This document shows positions 46,408 through 55,844 of a DNA stretch of 64,000 bases, in pieces (the first letter of the stretch is position 1; each line of letters begins with the position of its first letter). A program made the position numbers and the translations under genes. This DNA is from Planctomycetota bacterium (GTDB lineage: Bacteria; Planctomycetota; Planctomycetia; Pirellulales; PNKZ01): assembly GCA_018242585.1 (NCBI GenBank), contig JAFEBQ010000010.1, positions 127,444 through 191,443 on the forward strand, in the 5' to 3' direction. The notes beneath the pieces are model-generated. The model made no database searches, was not told where the DNA came from, and saw only the letters and a program-made list of their open reading frames with translations.

Positions 46408-47709
46408 CTAGCCCGCCGAGCCGCTGCCGCGGCGATAGCGCTGCGAGCGGACTTCGCCCATCAGCGCGATGATCGCGAAACAAAACTCACGCGCCGCGAC
46501 CAGATATTGCTGCTGCTCGGCGGCCGTTTGCGCCCGTCGCTTCAAGCCCTCGAACTTTTCCCAGTCGATTTCCCATTGCTGATTGCGGGCGGTCTGGCAG
46601 ACCGGCTCGATCAACTGGTTCCAGCGCTTCAACAGTTCCAAAGTCGGATCGCAAACCAGCGACCGATGCGGCCCGCGTCCCAGCATGCCGCCGGTGTTCG
46701 CGACCGGCGCCTGATCGGCGGCGACTTGCGAGCGCCAGACCAGGGCGAACAACCCCATCGCGCCCCCCAGCAACCCCAAAGCCCCGGCAAACATCACCAG
46801 CCCAGCCACTCCGAAGCCCATCGCCCCCAAGATCGCCAGCGCGCAAACCGCCCACAGCACTTTGGTCACCGCCGATCCAGGTGACTTTGGCGCACCCGAG
46901 TCACTGTTGCTCGCCGCGGACGACGATACCAGCGGGGCACCCACCACCTTGACGACGATCACGGTAATATTGTCCGGCCCGCCGCGCAGATTGGCCAACT
47001 CGACCAGCACGCGCACCGCGTCGGCCGGTCGCAGCGCCTGCAAAATGACGCCCAACTCTTCGTCTTCCACCTGACCGCTGAGCCCATCGCTGCAGAGCAG
47101 GAAGGTGTCCCCTTCGACCAGCGGGAAAAAACCTTCCAGGTCGACTTGCACGTTTTCGTTGGGGCCGAGCGAACGCGTGATCACGTTCTTGGGAATATAG
47201 TTCGGCAAATCCCGCTCGCTAAGCCGGTTGGCCGCCATCATCTCCCAAACCAGGCTGTGGTCCGCCGAGAGCTGCTCGATCCGATTGCCGCGCAACCGAT
47301 ACGCGCGACTGTCGCCGACGTGCCCGACCAGCGCCCCCTGGGGCAGCAGGGCCAGCACCGACGACGTCGTCCCCATGCCACGGAAGTCGGGATTCGACTC
47401 GCCACGGGTGTGAATGTTGGAGTTCGCTTCCTCGATCGACTTTTTGAGCGCGACGGGCGCCGAAGCGTCGGGAAGCTTGAAGTAGCTGAGTCGCACGGTG
47501 TCGACGGCGATCTTGCTGGCCAACTCGCCGGCGGCGTGAGCCCCCATGCCGTCGGCCACCATGAACAGATGGCCGCGCCGCTGCCACATTGACTCGCTGC
47601 TGCTGATGACCGAGCCGTGCGAGTCCTGATTGTTGGTGCGACGCAGCCCTTGGTCGGTGAGTTCGGCGTACTCGATGAAGGTCTGCCAGTTTACCGGTTT
47701 TTTATCCAT
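46408..47709 (-). CDS. PP2C-type Ser/Thr protein phosphatase with membrane segment
   Basis: 433 residues. The catalytic PP2C domain (about 10-255) has DQGLRRTNNQDSHGSV with the metal-binding Asp, LFMVADGMGAHAAGELASKI, FRGMGTTSSVLALL, ALVGHVGDSRAYRL, VITRSLGP, FLLCSDGLSGQVEDEELGVI and NLRGGPDNITVIVV; all metal residues appear intact. Residues about 285-330 form two hydrophobic segments (VLWAVCALAILGAMGFGVAG, LVMFAGALGLLGGAMGLFAL). A soluble C-terminal domain of about 90 residues follows. It reverses Ser/Thr kinase signals; an FHA activator lies nearby. Order of the domain and membrane part resembles Stp-like phosphatases of planctomycetes. Confidence 0.92.
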   Translation of the reverse strand: MDKKPVNWQTFIEYAELTDQGLRRTNNQDSHGSVISSSESMWQRRGHLFMVADGMGAHAAGELASKIAVDTVRLSYFKLPDASAPVALKKSIEEANSNIHTRGESNPDFRGMGTTSSVLALLPQGALVGHVGDSRAYRLRGNRIEQLSADHSLVWEMMAANRLSERDLPNYIPKNVITRSLGPNENVQVDLEGFFPLVEGDTFLLCSDGLSGQVEDEELGVILQALRPADAVRVLVELANLRGGPDNITVIVVKVVGAPLVSSSAASNSDSGAPKSPGSAVTKVLWAVCALAILGAMGFGVAGLVMFAGALGLLGGAMGLFALVWRSQVAADQAPVANTGGMLGRGPHRSLVCDPTLELLKRWNQLIEPVCQTARNQQWEIDWEKFEGLKRRAQTAAEQQQYLVAAREFCFAIIALMGEVRSQRYRRGSGSAG

Positions 47710-48004
47710 CTTCTAACCGTCGACGCATACGTGGGGCGGCGGTGGGCGGCGCCTGGCAAACGGCACAAACTCGCACGATTCAACCACTTATCTTAATCAA
47801 ACCCGGGCTGCTATCACAACCGGCGGCCAAAGATGCAATCGGTACACGGTTTGGCCCGCTCGAATATCGCTAGTTTGCCCTGGTCGGGGCAAAACCGTGT
47901 GAGTATAGTCCGTGCCCTGCCCGCCTTACGTCTTGGCCCGCCCCCACGGGGCGCAGGCCAAGCCCCCTGGTACGACGCCGATTCCGGCACAAGGTTCCTC
48001 ACAA

Positions 48005-48550
48005 GTGTCAGCCCTGGCCGCACCATCGTCGCTGGGTTTGCGCCTTGCCGTGCTGGGCTGCGCGCTGGCGCTGCTATGCGCCGGGTCGACCGGTTGCGTA
48101 CAGCGCCGCCTGACCGTGCGCAGCAACCCGCCCGGCGCCTTGGTCTATATCGGCAACGACGAAATCGGCACGACCCCGGTTTCAACCGACTACATCTATT
48201 ACGGCCAGCGGAAGATCAAGCTGGTCAAGGACGGCTACGAGACTCTCTCGGTCACCCAGTGGATTCCGCCCCCCTGGTACCAGATCTTTCCACTCGACTT
48301 CTTTGCCGAGAACGTCATCCCGTACGAGATTCGGGATGAACGGGCGCTCGACTTTCAATTGCAGCCCCAGACGATTGTCCCCAACGAGCAACTGCTGACC
48401 CGGGCCGAGAACCTGCGCCAGGGGAGCAAGACCGAAGGCTACGTGCCGCCGCCGCGCGTCGAACAACCCAGCGGCATCAGCGCGCCAACCGCGCCGATCC
48501 TCACACCGCGGTTCAGCAAACGAGACGAACAGGAAACAGTCGCTCGCTAA
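48005..48550 (+). CDS. PEGA-domain lipoprotein
   Basis: About 181 residues from a GTG with AAGG 10 bases upstream (an earlier GTG adds 31 residues without a signal). The lipobox is STGC after the hydrophobic run RLAVLGCALALLCAG; the mature N-terminal Cys would be lipidated. A PEGA domain follows at once: RRLTVRSNPPGALVYIGNDE, IGTTPVSTDYIYYGQRKIKL, YETLSVTQWIPP. The C-terminal 80 residues are Pro/Gln-rich. PEGA domains are surface-binding modules; here the role is unknown. Confidence 0.8.
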   Translation: MSALAAPSSLGLRLAVLGCALALLCAGSTGCVQRRLTVRSNPPGALVYIGNDEIGTTPVSTDYIYYGQRKIKLVKDGYETLSVTQWIPPPWYQIFPLDFFAENVIPYEIRDERALDFQLQPQTIVPNEQLLTRAENLRQGSKTEGYVPPPRVEQPSGISAPTAPILTPRFSKRDEQETVAR

Positions 48551-48574
48551 AGGCTGGACGGAACGCAATTCCTT

Positions 48575-48641
48575 TGTCAGTGGTCAGTGGTCAGTAGTCA
48601 GTTGCGAAAGCGTCTTTACAACGGACTACTGACCACTGACA
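48575..48641. repeat. Inverted GGTCAGT/ACTGACC word repeat
   Basis: The left half repeats TGTCAGTGGTCAGTGGTCAG then TAGTCAGTTG (48575-48604), the right half CAACGGACTACTGACCACTG (48619-48641) is its imperfect reverse complement. Related words appear at 20248-20276. It lies between convergent genes. Confidence 0.8.
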
Positions 48642-48649
48642 ACGGGCCA

Positions 48650-49747
48650 TTACTTAACCCCCGGCTTCGGGAAGATCGCGCCGCGCACGCCCAGCGACTC
48701 GGGATGCCGCGAAATCTTGTCGGTGAAGACCCGCGTGTCGTGCAGAATGGGACGCAACTCCCGCGAGATGTCGCTCAGACTCCCCACCGCCGTGTTCAGC
48801 TTCTGATAAAGCTGGTCGTCGTTCAGCAACTGTCCCAATGTCCCCTCGCGGGAATTCAACTGTTTGGCAAAGGCGCTGACGTCGTTCAGCGTGGTATCGA
48901 GCCGCGCCGAGGCCCGGCTCAGATTGTCGATCAGTTCGGCGCCCCGTTCGCCCAGGGGCTTGGTCAAGCCTTCCAGGTTCTCGATATTGCGGTTGGCCGA
49001 TTGAAAGACGCCGCGCATCTCGGCCAGCGAGGTGTGAAACTCGTTGAGCGCCTTGGGCAAATCGGCCGCGGTGCGGCGGATGTTTTCACGCATTTGCGGG
49101 TCGTTCATCAACTCGTTGGCGCCGCCGACGGCTATTTGGAGTTGGTCGAGCGTGGCTTCGGCCTTGCCGACGATGCGAATCATCTGCTCGTCGTTGTTGG
49201 CCAACAGATCGTTCACCCGCCGCGCCAACAGGCCGATTTCGTTCGCCGTGTGGGCGATCGAGCCGATAGCGATCGACAAGTTCTGCTCGATGTTGCCAAT
49301 GGTGTCGAAGGGATCCTTGATCGTCTTCCCCAGGATCGTGTTCCCCTCGGGGACCAGGTTGCCGTCTTCCTTGTTGACATCCAGCATGAACTCGATCACC
49401 GAATCGCCACCGAGGATCGACTTGCCGATTTGCGGCGTCTCGTTCTTGCGGAGCACGCGGTTTGAATACACGGACAGGGTCACAATCACACGCGCGTTGT
49501 CCTGGGGCTGCAAGCCCAAGTCTTCGGCAAAGTCAACCTTCGACACCCGGCCAATCAGAATGCCGCTGCGGCGCACGGGAGTCCCTTCCGAGATGCCCGG
49601 CGCCTGGTCGAAGGCGACATAGAATGTCTTGTCGCTCTTCTTGAAGACGTCGGGAAACCCGTCGAACAGCAACACCAAGATCACGGCAATCATCGCCGCC
49701 GCGACCATGGTGACACCGACACGGAATTGAACAATGCGTTCGTTCAT
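48650..49747 (-). CDS. mlaD: MlaD/MCE-type lipid transport protein
   Basis: 365 residues. One N-terminal helix (VGVTMVAAAMIAVILVLLFD) anchors it; the MCE domain follows at about 38-125 (FYVAFDQAPGISEGTPVRRS, GILIGRVSKVDFAEDLGLQP, QIGKSILGGDSVIEFMLDVN). The C-terminal 220 residues form long helices (ARRVNDLLANNDEQMIRIVG, AELIDNLSRASARLDTTLND) as in MCE proteins that bridge the periplasm. Third gene of the mlaE-mlaF-mlaD order on the minus strand. It moves phospholipids between inner and outer membranes, which supports a Gram-negative-like envelope. Confidence 0.92.
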   Translation of the reverse strand: MNERIVQFRVGVTMVAAAMIAVILVLLFDGFPDVFKKSDKTFYVAFDQAPGISEGTPVRRSGILIGRVSKVDFAEDLGLQPQDNARVIVTLSVYSNRVLRKNETPQIGKSILGGDSVIEFMLDVNKEDGNLVPEGNTILGKTIKDPFDTIGNIEQNLSIAIGSIAHTANEIGLLARRVNDLLANNDEQMIRIVGKAEATLDQLQIAVGGANELMNDPQMRENIRRTAADLPKALNEFHTSLAEMRGVFQSANRNIENLEGLTKPLGERGAELIDNLSRASARLDTTLNDVSAFAKQLNSREGTLGQLLNDDQLYQKLNTAVGSLSDISRELRPILHDTRVFTDKISRHPESLGVRGAIFPKPGVK

Positions 49748-49800
49748 CAGCGTTTTGTCTTGCGGTCATTTTGCCGGCGATTCTCACCGGCGCGATCCGT

Positions 49801-50640
49801 TTAGTTACCCGCGTCCTGCAACTCCATCAGTCGTTCCCCGGCTTCGCCGCGGACGAACTGCCGCACTCGCTTATCCTTGGTTCGTTCCAACTCCTCGGGC
49901 GGCCCATCGAAGATCACTTGCGGCTCGTCGCGTCCTAGCCGCGCCAGCGGGTACAGCATCACCACCCGGTCGGGCACCTTGACCGCGGTGTGCATGTCGT
50001 GGGTCACCACGACGCTGGTCACCGGCTCGTTCTGCCGGGTGCGGATCATCAATTCGTTAATCACGTCGCTCATGATCGGGTCGAGCCCGGTCGTCGGCTC
50101 GTCGTACAACACCACCTCGGGGCTCAGCGCCAAGGCCCGAGCCAGCCCGACTCGTTTCCGCATACCGCCCGATAGTTCGGCGGGCTTCTTGGCGGCCGCC
50201 GTCTCGGGCAGCCCCACCTGGGCCAGCCGGCGAATCACGTCACTGCGGACGTCCTCGGGACGCTTGTGGCGATGCTGACGCACCGGGAACGAGACGTTCT
50301 GCTCGACGGTCATGCTGTCGAACAGGGCCGCCTGTTGAAACACAAAGCCGTAGCGCAACCGCTGCTCGGCCAGTTGCTGGTCATTCAACGTGGCCAAGTC
50401 CTGGCCGTCGAACAACATCTGACCCGACGTCGGCCGAATCAGCCCGATCAGCGTCTTGAGCAACACCGTCTTGCCGCAACCGCTCTCGCCGATCACGGCC
50501 AGCGTCTGGCCGCGCGGGATCTGCAGATTGATGTTGCGTAGCACGCGATAGTTCTCGAACTGCACATGCAGATCGCGCAGTTCGAGAATCGGCCGCTCGG
50601 CCCCCTCGCGTTCATCGGATTGCTGTTCGCGGTCTACCAT
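49801..50640 (-). CDS. mlaF: MlaF-type ABC transporter ATPase
   Basis: 279 residues. Walker A GESGCGKT near 49, Q-loop FQQAALFDSMTVEQNV, ABC signature LSGGMRKRVGLARALAL near 160, Walker B VVLYDEPTTGLDPIMSD, switch His in VVTHDMH. These variants (LSGGM, DPI) are typical of the MlaF/Ttg2A subfamily. It partners MlaE. A Glu/Arg-rich C-terminal stretch follows the core. It sits 49 bases after mlaE and 53 bases before mlaD. Confidence 0.93.
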   Translation of the reverse strand: MVDREQQSDEREGAERPILELRDLHVQFENYRVLRNINLQIPRGQTLAVIGESGCGKTVLLKTLIGLIRPTSGQMLFDGQDLATLNDQQLAEQRLRYGFVFQQAALFDSMTVEQNVSFPVRQHRHKRPEDVRSDVIRRLAQVGLPETAAAKKPAELSGGMRKRVGLARALALSPEVVLYDEPTTGLDPIMSDVINELMIRTRQNEPVTSVVVTHDMHTAVKVPDRVVMLYPLARLGRDEPQVIFDGPPEELERTKDKRVRQFVRGEAGERLMELQDAGN

Positions 50641-50688
50641 CGTTGATCCACCGGCCTCGTTCTGCTTGCAACCGTTCTCCCCATCTGA

Positions 50689-51567
50689 CTACAGGAACGA
50701 CACACCCGACGGCCAGAGAAACATGTACAAGTTATCGAGCAGGATATCGAGTTGCAGATTCAGGATCAGAATCAACACGAACGACGTCACAAAGGCGCTT
50801 GTCGCGGCGCGGCCCACCCCTTCGGCCCCCGGGTCGCAGTGAAACCCGCGGTGGCAGCTAATCATGGCAATGGCCGCGCCGAAGAACAGGCTCTTGAATA
50901 CGCCGCCGAACAAGTCAAACGAGCTGACGACTCGCTGTGAGTTTTCCCAATAGTGGTGCGCATCGATCCCCAGCAGCACCGTCGCATAGAACCCGCCGCC
51001 GACCACGCCCATGAAGTCGGCCATGATCGTCAAGGCCGGAATCAGCACCAGACACCCCAGTAATCGCGGCACCACCAGGTAGTGCAACGGGCTGACCCCC
51101 ATAGCCGACAAGGCGTCGATCTGCTCGGTCACGCGCATGGTCCCCAACTCGGCCGCCATGGCGCTGCCGACGCGGCCGGCGAGCATCGTCGCGGCCAGCA
51201 CCGGTCCCAACTCGCGGACCAGTGAAATATTGATCACGCCACCCAGTCGGGTTTCGATGTGCAACAAGCGGAACTGCGAATAGCTCTGCACGGCCAGGAT
51301 CATGCCGATGAACGTCCCGGTCAGGGCGACCACCGGCAGGCTGAGGACGCCGATCTGGTAGAAGTTCGGCATCACGGTCTCGCGATAAGGAAATCGCGTC
51401 ACCGCCCAGCGAACCGTGCCAAAGGCGAACAGCGCCACCTCGCCGATCGAGGTGATCCACTGCATGACCACCGCCCCCAGATTGGCGACCCAGTCGGCCA
51501 CGGCGCCCAGTCCGCGCGCGGCGCGACCCGGCTGTGGCTGCGGGTTTTCCCTCGATCCAGTGGCCAT
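50689..51567 (-). CDS. mlaE: MlaE-type lipid ABC permease
   Basis: 292 residues, starting with a soluble 40-residue stretch, then hydrophobic segments as in MlaE: GVLSLPVVALTGTFIGMILA, LVRELGPVLAATMLAGRVGS, AAELGTMRVTEQIDALSAMG, ADFMGVVGGGFYATVLLGID and a C-terminal helix near LILNLQLDILLDNLYMFLWP. The ELGPVL and EQIDAL motifs are typical. First gene of the lipid transport operon. Confidence 0.93.
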   Translation of the reverse strand: MATGSRENPQPQPGRAARGLGAVADWVANLGAVVMQWITSIGEVALFAFGTVRWAVTRFPYRETVMPNFYQIGVLSLPVVALTGTFIGMILAVQSYSQFRLLHIETRLGGVINISLVRELGPVLAATMLAGRVGSAMAAELGTMRVTEQIDALSAMGVSPLHYLVVPRLLGCLVLIPALTIMADFMGVVGGGFYATVLLGIDAHHYWENSQRVVSSFDLFGGVFKSLFFGAAIAMISCHRGFHCDPGAEGVGRAATSAFVTSFVLILILNLQLDILLDNLYMFLWPSGVSFL

Positions 51568-51833
51568 CGTCGTGTATCCCTAGCGCAAATCGACCGTCGG
51601 CGCGGCACGCGAGCGCGGCGCGAGACGACCGCACATAGATTCGTCGGCCATTCGAGCCTGCGCTCTTTGCTGCTGGCAACGAAAATGCCGGTCAAACAAT
51701 CCTGGCAAGCCGGGCAAGTATCTCCGCCGTGTGGCCGCCGCCAGCGGGCGTTTGACAGCAGCGCCAGCCATCGACGACACTACGCTGCTAGCACCTCCCT
51801 TTGCCGCCAGCTCGTCTGCCAAGCAATCATTCC

Positions 51834-53009
51834 ATGACCACGCCTGTCGAAACTTCGCCGTCCACCAAGCTCGACGGCCTGCGAATCTCGCTGGCCAGTC
51901 GATTGGCCAGCATGACGCGAGGCGAGGCCGAGCGTCTGCTCCGCCAGCGCGGCGCCACGCTCGTCGACAAGCACCAGGACCAGGTCGATTGGATCGTGGT
52001 CGGTGATGATTCAAAGAACCGCGGCGCCGTCCGCGGGTCGTTGCCCCCGGCGTGGCGCGCGGCGGTCGATGCCGGCAAAACGCGGATCGTCCTCGAAACC
52101 GACCTCTGGCGTCGACTGGGCCTGATTGAAGCCGAGCCGCACGTACAGCACCTGTACACGGCGGCCATGCTGGCCGAGTTGCTGGGCGTGCCGGTGGCGA
52201 TGGTCCGCGGCTGGCAGACGCGCGGACTGCTGCGACCAACGGCCCAGGTCCACCGACTGGCCTACTTCGACTTTGCCGAGTTGGCGACCGCGCGGAAGTT
52301 GATCGAACTGCGCTCCGCGGGACTTTCGACCGGCGCGATCGCGGCCCAACTCGCGCAACTCCGACAATTGCTCCCCGATGTCGAGCGACCGTTGGCCGAG
52401 CTGTCGCTGGCCGTCGATGGTGGACGCCTGCTCGTTCATCGGGACGATCGACTTGTCGATCCCGGCGGGCAATTGCAACTCGATTTTGACGCCGACGACG
52501 CGACCGCCACGCCATCCATACTCAGCGAAGCCGATTTGCCCCGCTCGCCCGAGGAGCTGTGCGCCCTGGCGGCTGAACTCGACGAACAGGGGCGCGGCTC
52601 TGAAGCCGCCGAAATGTATCGGGCCGCGCTGGCCGCCGGCGGGCCCGACCCGGAAATTGGTTTCGCCCTGGCTGAGTTGCTGTACCGACTGCACGAGACA
52701 GCCGCCGCGGCCGAGCGCTATTACATGGTGCTGGAGTTGGACGAGGACTACGTCGAGGCCCGGGCCAACCTGGGCTGCGTGCTGGCCGAGCTAGGGCGTC
52801 ACGAGCTGGCGCTGGCGGCCTTGAACGGCGCGCTGGCCTGCCACCCCAACTACGCCGACGCCCATTATCACCTGGCGCGCCTGCTCGACGAGCTTGACCG
52901 GCGCGACGAGGCGCAGGCTCACTGGCAAGCGTTCCTGGAACTGGCGGCCGACAGCCCCTGGGCCGAGTCGGCGCGCCAGCGCCTGCAACACGACAGCGCT
53001 GCTCAGTAG
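51834..53009 (+). CDS. BRCT-MerR-TPR fusion protein
   Basis: About 391 residues from ATG. Residues 12-98 resemble a BRCT domain: KLDGLRISLASRLASMTRGE then AERLLRQRGATLVDKHQDQV and DWIVVGDD, ending with the helix of DLWRRLG. Residues 105-175 are a MerR-like winged helix (LYTAAMLAELLGVPVAMVRG, RLAYFDFAELATARKLIELR). Residues 240-391 carry TPR-like helix pairs (AAELDEQGRGSEAAEMYRAAL, VEARANLGCVLAELGRHELA, ADAHYHLARLLDELDRRDEA). A transcription-type regulator with protein-protein contacts is likely. The next gene converges on it with 13 bases between. Confidence 0.8.
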   Translation: MTTPVETSPSTKLDGLRISLASRLASMTRGEAERLLRQRGATLVDKHQDQVDWIVVGDDSKNRGAVRGSLPPAWRAAVDAGKTRIVLETDLWRRLGLIEAEPHVQHLYTAAMLAELLGVPVAMVRGWQTRGLLRPTAQVHRLAYFDFAELATARKLIELRSAGLSTGAIAAQLAQLRQLLPDVERPLAELSLAVDGGRLLVHRDDRLVDPGGQLQLDFDADDATATPSILSEADLPRSPEELCALAAELDEQGRGSEAAEMYRAALAAGGPDPEIGFALAELLYRLHETAAAAERYYMVLELDEDYVEARANLGCVLAELGRHELALAALNGALACHPNYADAHYHLARLLDELDRRDEAQAHWQAFLELAADSPWAESARQRLQHDSAAQ

Positions 53010-53022
53010 TCCGGCCGAGCGA

Positions 53023-53922
53023 TTAGACGCTCAGGGCCTGGTGACCGACCACGGCGTCGATGAACGTCGAGAGCGGCAAGTTACCTGCGCCCTGCGCGCC
53101 AGTCGCGGGGACTTCCAGCCGGCTCAGTGCGGCCAGCGTACGACGCGTGCCGGCGATCATGGCGGGCTGAATCCCGTTGATCCGCAGCGTCTGTTCCAAC
53201 TCGACCATCTCTTCGGTTCGGTTCGGCGCCTGGTGCGGATAGGTCGGCAGCAGGCGTTCGACGATCTCGGCCACGGCCGGGTAGTAATGCCGGTATTCGT
53301 CGAACGATTCGGCTTGCAGCCCCATCTCGCGTCCCAGCGCGCTGAGCTCGATGAACAGGGCGGCGATTCCCTGGCTCATCCCGTCGAGCAACATGTTCAT
53401 GGCCGACGCGCGGCCGGCGGTGGGACCGAGCAAGCGCGTGCGCATGATCGGCGTCAGCCAAGCGTTGACCTGTTCGGCGGCGTCGCCGCTCAAATAACCA
53501 GTGGCATTGCTGGTCAGCTCGCTTGCCAGCCCGTGAATCGCCAAATCGGCGAACTGCAAACCGCGGCGCGAGACGACCTGGGACACGGCACGGCACGAGA
53601 TGGGCGAGATCGAATTGGCGTCGATGTAAATCTCGGCGCGGCAGTCTTCATTCAAGCGTTGCACGACGCGCTGGGCCATGTGCAAGGCCGCCACCGAGGG
53701 AACGACCGACACGATCACCTCGGCTCGGTGCAATACATCTTCGAGCGAGTCGACGATTTCCAAGCCAGCTTCGCGGGCGCGGTCGGCGGTTCGTTGGCTG
53801 CGATCGGCCACGGTCGTGACGACCGCGTGGCCGCGATCGAGCAAGGCGCGGCCCAGGGCCGTGCCCAGTTCGCCGGCTTGCAGGATACCAAAGGTGGGCA
53901 GCGGCTGATTCGATTCCAACAT
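53023..53922 (-). CDS. NAD(P)-binding dehydrogenase with DUF1932 C-terminal domain
   Basis: 299 residues from ATG with AGGAA upstream. Rossmann N-terminus TFGILQAGELGTALGRALLD then RGHAVVTTVADRSQRTADRA and VSVVPSVAALHMAQRVVQRL, IYIDANSISP; a C-terminal helical domain (about 175-275) fits DUF1932 (ASAMNMLLDGMSQGIAALFI, YRHYYPAVAEIVERLLPTYP, HQAPNRTEEM). The 6-phosphogluconate-dehydrogenase superfamily acts on hydroxy acids; the substrate is unknown. In place of GxGxxG the sequence is GILQAGELG. Confidence 0.85.
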   Translation of the reverse strand: MLESNQPLPTFGILQAGELGTALGRALLDRGHAVVTTVADRSQRTADRAREAGLEIVDSLEDVLHRAEVIVSVVPSVAALHMAQRVVQRLNEDCRAEIYIDANSISPISCRAVSQVVSRRGLQFADLAIHGLASELTSNATGYLSGDAAEQVNAWLTPIMRTRLLGPTAGRASAMNMLLDGMSQGIAALFIELSALGREMGLQAESFDEYRHYYPAVAEIVERLLPTYPHQAPNRTEEMVELEQTLRINGIQPAMIAGTRRTLAALSRLEVPATGAQGAGNLPLSTFIDAVVGHQALSV

Positions 53923-54006
53923 GGCGAGTTCCTCGATCCGGTCAGTTCAGGCGGTGGGTCAATGTTTTGCGTGTGTGTCGGCGCTATTCACGCCGGCAGG
54001 AAAAAG

Positions 54007-55545
54007 CTAGCTCATGGTTCCGGCCCTACGAGCCGGCCAGAGTTTGTACTTCCGCAGGTACGTTTCGGCCCCGGCGAGCAATTGGCGCTTCTCGTCGCGA
54101 CTGAACAGCAGTTGCGTGCGGACGGCGAGGACCAACAGCACCAGGCTGACCCCCAGCGTGGCCCACGGCCCCACGGCAATCACCAAGGGAGCGACCATCA
54201 GCACTTGCGTCCCGCGTCCCAACGCCATGCCGCGCCGTCGGTTAAAGCTCAACATCATGGCCAGCGTAGCCAGGTTCCCCACCAACGTGGCGGCCGTGGC
54301 ACCCATCAGCCCGTGACTGGGCAGCCACCACAGCGACAACGCAATGCAGACGACCAGCCCCACCAGGTAGGCAATGTTCGACAGCCAGGCGCGCTCGTCG
54401 CACCAGAGCCAGTTACGGGCCACGCAGGCCAAGCTGGCCACGACGCTGAAGCACATGGTCATCGGCAGCACGTCGAGCCCCGAGTCGAACTTGCCCGGGC
54501 TGAGCAGATTGAACAGCGCGGGCGAGATCAACAGCAGCACGGCCGACGCCGGCAATAGCGCGGCGCTGAGCACCTTGAGCATCAGATTCAGCCTGTCCGA
54601 GACGGCTTGCCGACCGTGTGCTTCCCATTCGTGACTCAGGAAGGGGAGCAACGCGCCGGCCAGCATGAACGCGAACGTCAGCACCAACATCGGCACCAGC
54701 CGCGCCGTGTGATATTGCCCCACGGCGGCCAGCGTGGCGTCGGCGTCGAGCCCCGAGTAGTGGACGATCATGTAGCGATCGACCATGAAGAACAGATTGA
54801 CCAGCCAACTGGTGATCCAGATCGACAACGCGAACGGGGCCAGCCGACCCCAGAACGAACGCTGGCTGACCGGAGCGTGCGACTCGTTGGCTTCACGCCA
54901 GATGGACAGCACGTCGGGAACCGCCACGACCAGCGAGATGACCGTGGCGATCAAATAGCTGACTAGCACCGTGCCGGCCCCCCACTGCGCTCCACCGCAC
55001 AACAAAGCCGCGGCCGAGACCAGCGAAAAGGCCAGCGTGTTGACCAACTGCAACCGCGAGGCGAGCCGTTGCTGGCGCACCGCGGTGAACAGATCGGTCG
55101 TGAAGTTATAGAGGACGAGGATGAACAGCCCGACGGCCAGCAACCAGACCATCCTGGTCTGGTCATCGCGGCCAAAGACGAGCTGTGAGAATTGCCGATG
55201 GAAGAGGGCGATCATCACGGAGGAGAACGTGACCATGGCGACCGTGGCAATGGCCGTGCGGCGGAGGAACATCCGCAACTGGCCGCGGAAGCGAAAGTAT
55301 TCCAGGTAACGGCCAAAGACGCCCGGCAGGGCAAGAATGGCGATCGGGCTGACGGCCAGCAGAAAGCTGAACGACAGTTCCCATTCGCCCAGTTGCTCGG
55401 CCGACAGCCAGCGACAAAACAGCAAGCCGCGGGCAAAGCCGATGCCGCGCTGCAGCACCGTGAGGATCAGCAACAGCACCACGCTCCGCGCCAAGGTGTC
55501 GGTGCGTGGCGCGGGAAGTTCGGTGGCAACGGTCGCGGTGCTCAT
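54007..55545 (-). CDS. Polysaccharide flippase, Wzx/MATE-like
   Basis: 512 residues with about 14 membrane helices and no signal peptide. The first helices (SVVLLLILTVLQRGIGFARG, LLFCRWLSAEQLGEWELSFS) carry the RGIGF...GEWE pattern of oligosaccharide flippases (polysaccharide biosynthesis protein family), and the later TARLVPMLVLTFAFMLAGALL, LSPGKFDSGLDVLPMTMCFS repeats it. It likely flips lipid-linked sugar units to the periplasm, for the ligase at 25.8 kb. Upstream lies a terminator of the preceding gene, so it likely has its own promoter. Confidence 0.88.
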   Translation of the reverse strand: MSTATVATELPAPRTDTLARSVVLLLILTVLQRGIGFARGLLFCRWLSAEQLGEWELSFSFLLAVSPIAILALPGVFGRYLEYFRFRGQLRMFLRRTAIATVAMVTFSSVMIALFHRQFSQLVFGRDDQTRMVWLLAVGLFILVLYNFTTDLFTAVRQQRLASRLQLVNTLAFSLVSAAALLCGGAQWGAGTVLVSYLIATVISLVVAVPDVLSIWREANESHAPVSQRSFWGRLAPFALSIWITSWLVNLFFMVDRYMIVHYSGLDADATLAAVGQYHTARLVPMLVLTFAFMLAGALLPFLSHEWEAHGRQAVSDRLNLMLKVLSAALLPASAVLLLISPALFNLLSPGKFDSGLDVLPMTMCFSVVASLACVARNWLWCDERAWLSNIAYLVGLVVCIALSLWWLPSHGLMGATAATLVGNLATLAMMLSFNRRRGMALGRGTQVLMVAPLVIAVGPWATLGVSLVLLVLAVRTQLLFSRDEKRQLLAGAETYLRKYKLWPARRAGTMS

Positions 55546-55844
55546 CGGCAGTGCGGCTCAAGGAGGCGAAACGGGCGCAGGCCAAGCCGGCGCTATCGAA
55601 ACATAGCTCGCGCTGGCGGAAAAACCGCCCCGGAAAGGAGTTGCCATTGCCAGCCGAGAGAAGCTTAGGCCGGGCTTACGGCGCGCCGCGCAGAGAGGCT
55701 AATTGCGGCTAGAAAACCAGGCCAGGCGAGGGGGTTGTGTTGCCGAAAAGCAACATCGGTCGCAGGCACCACGTTGCCTTTATGCGACACCGGTCGGGCG
55801 CTTCGTGCCGACGGGGCAAAAGAGCTGATGTCGCGCGCAACAAA

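Noticed and set aside
52894..54558. Plus-strand 554-residue open frame
   Set aside because: Antisense to the DUF1932 dehydrogenase and flippase genes, both of which have clear domains; shadow composition.
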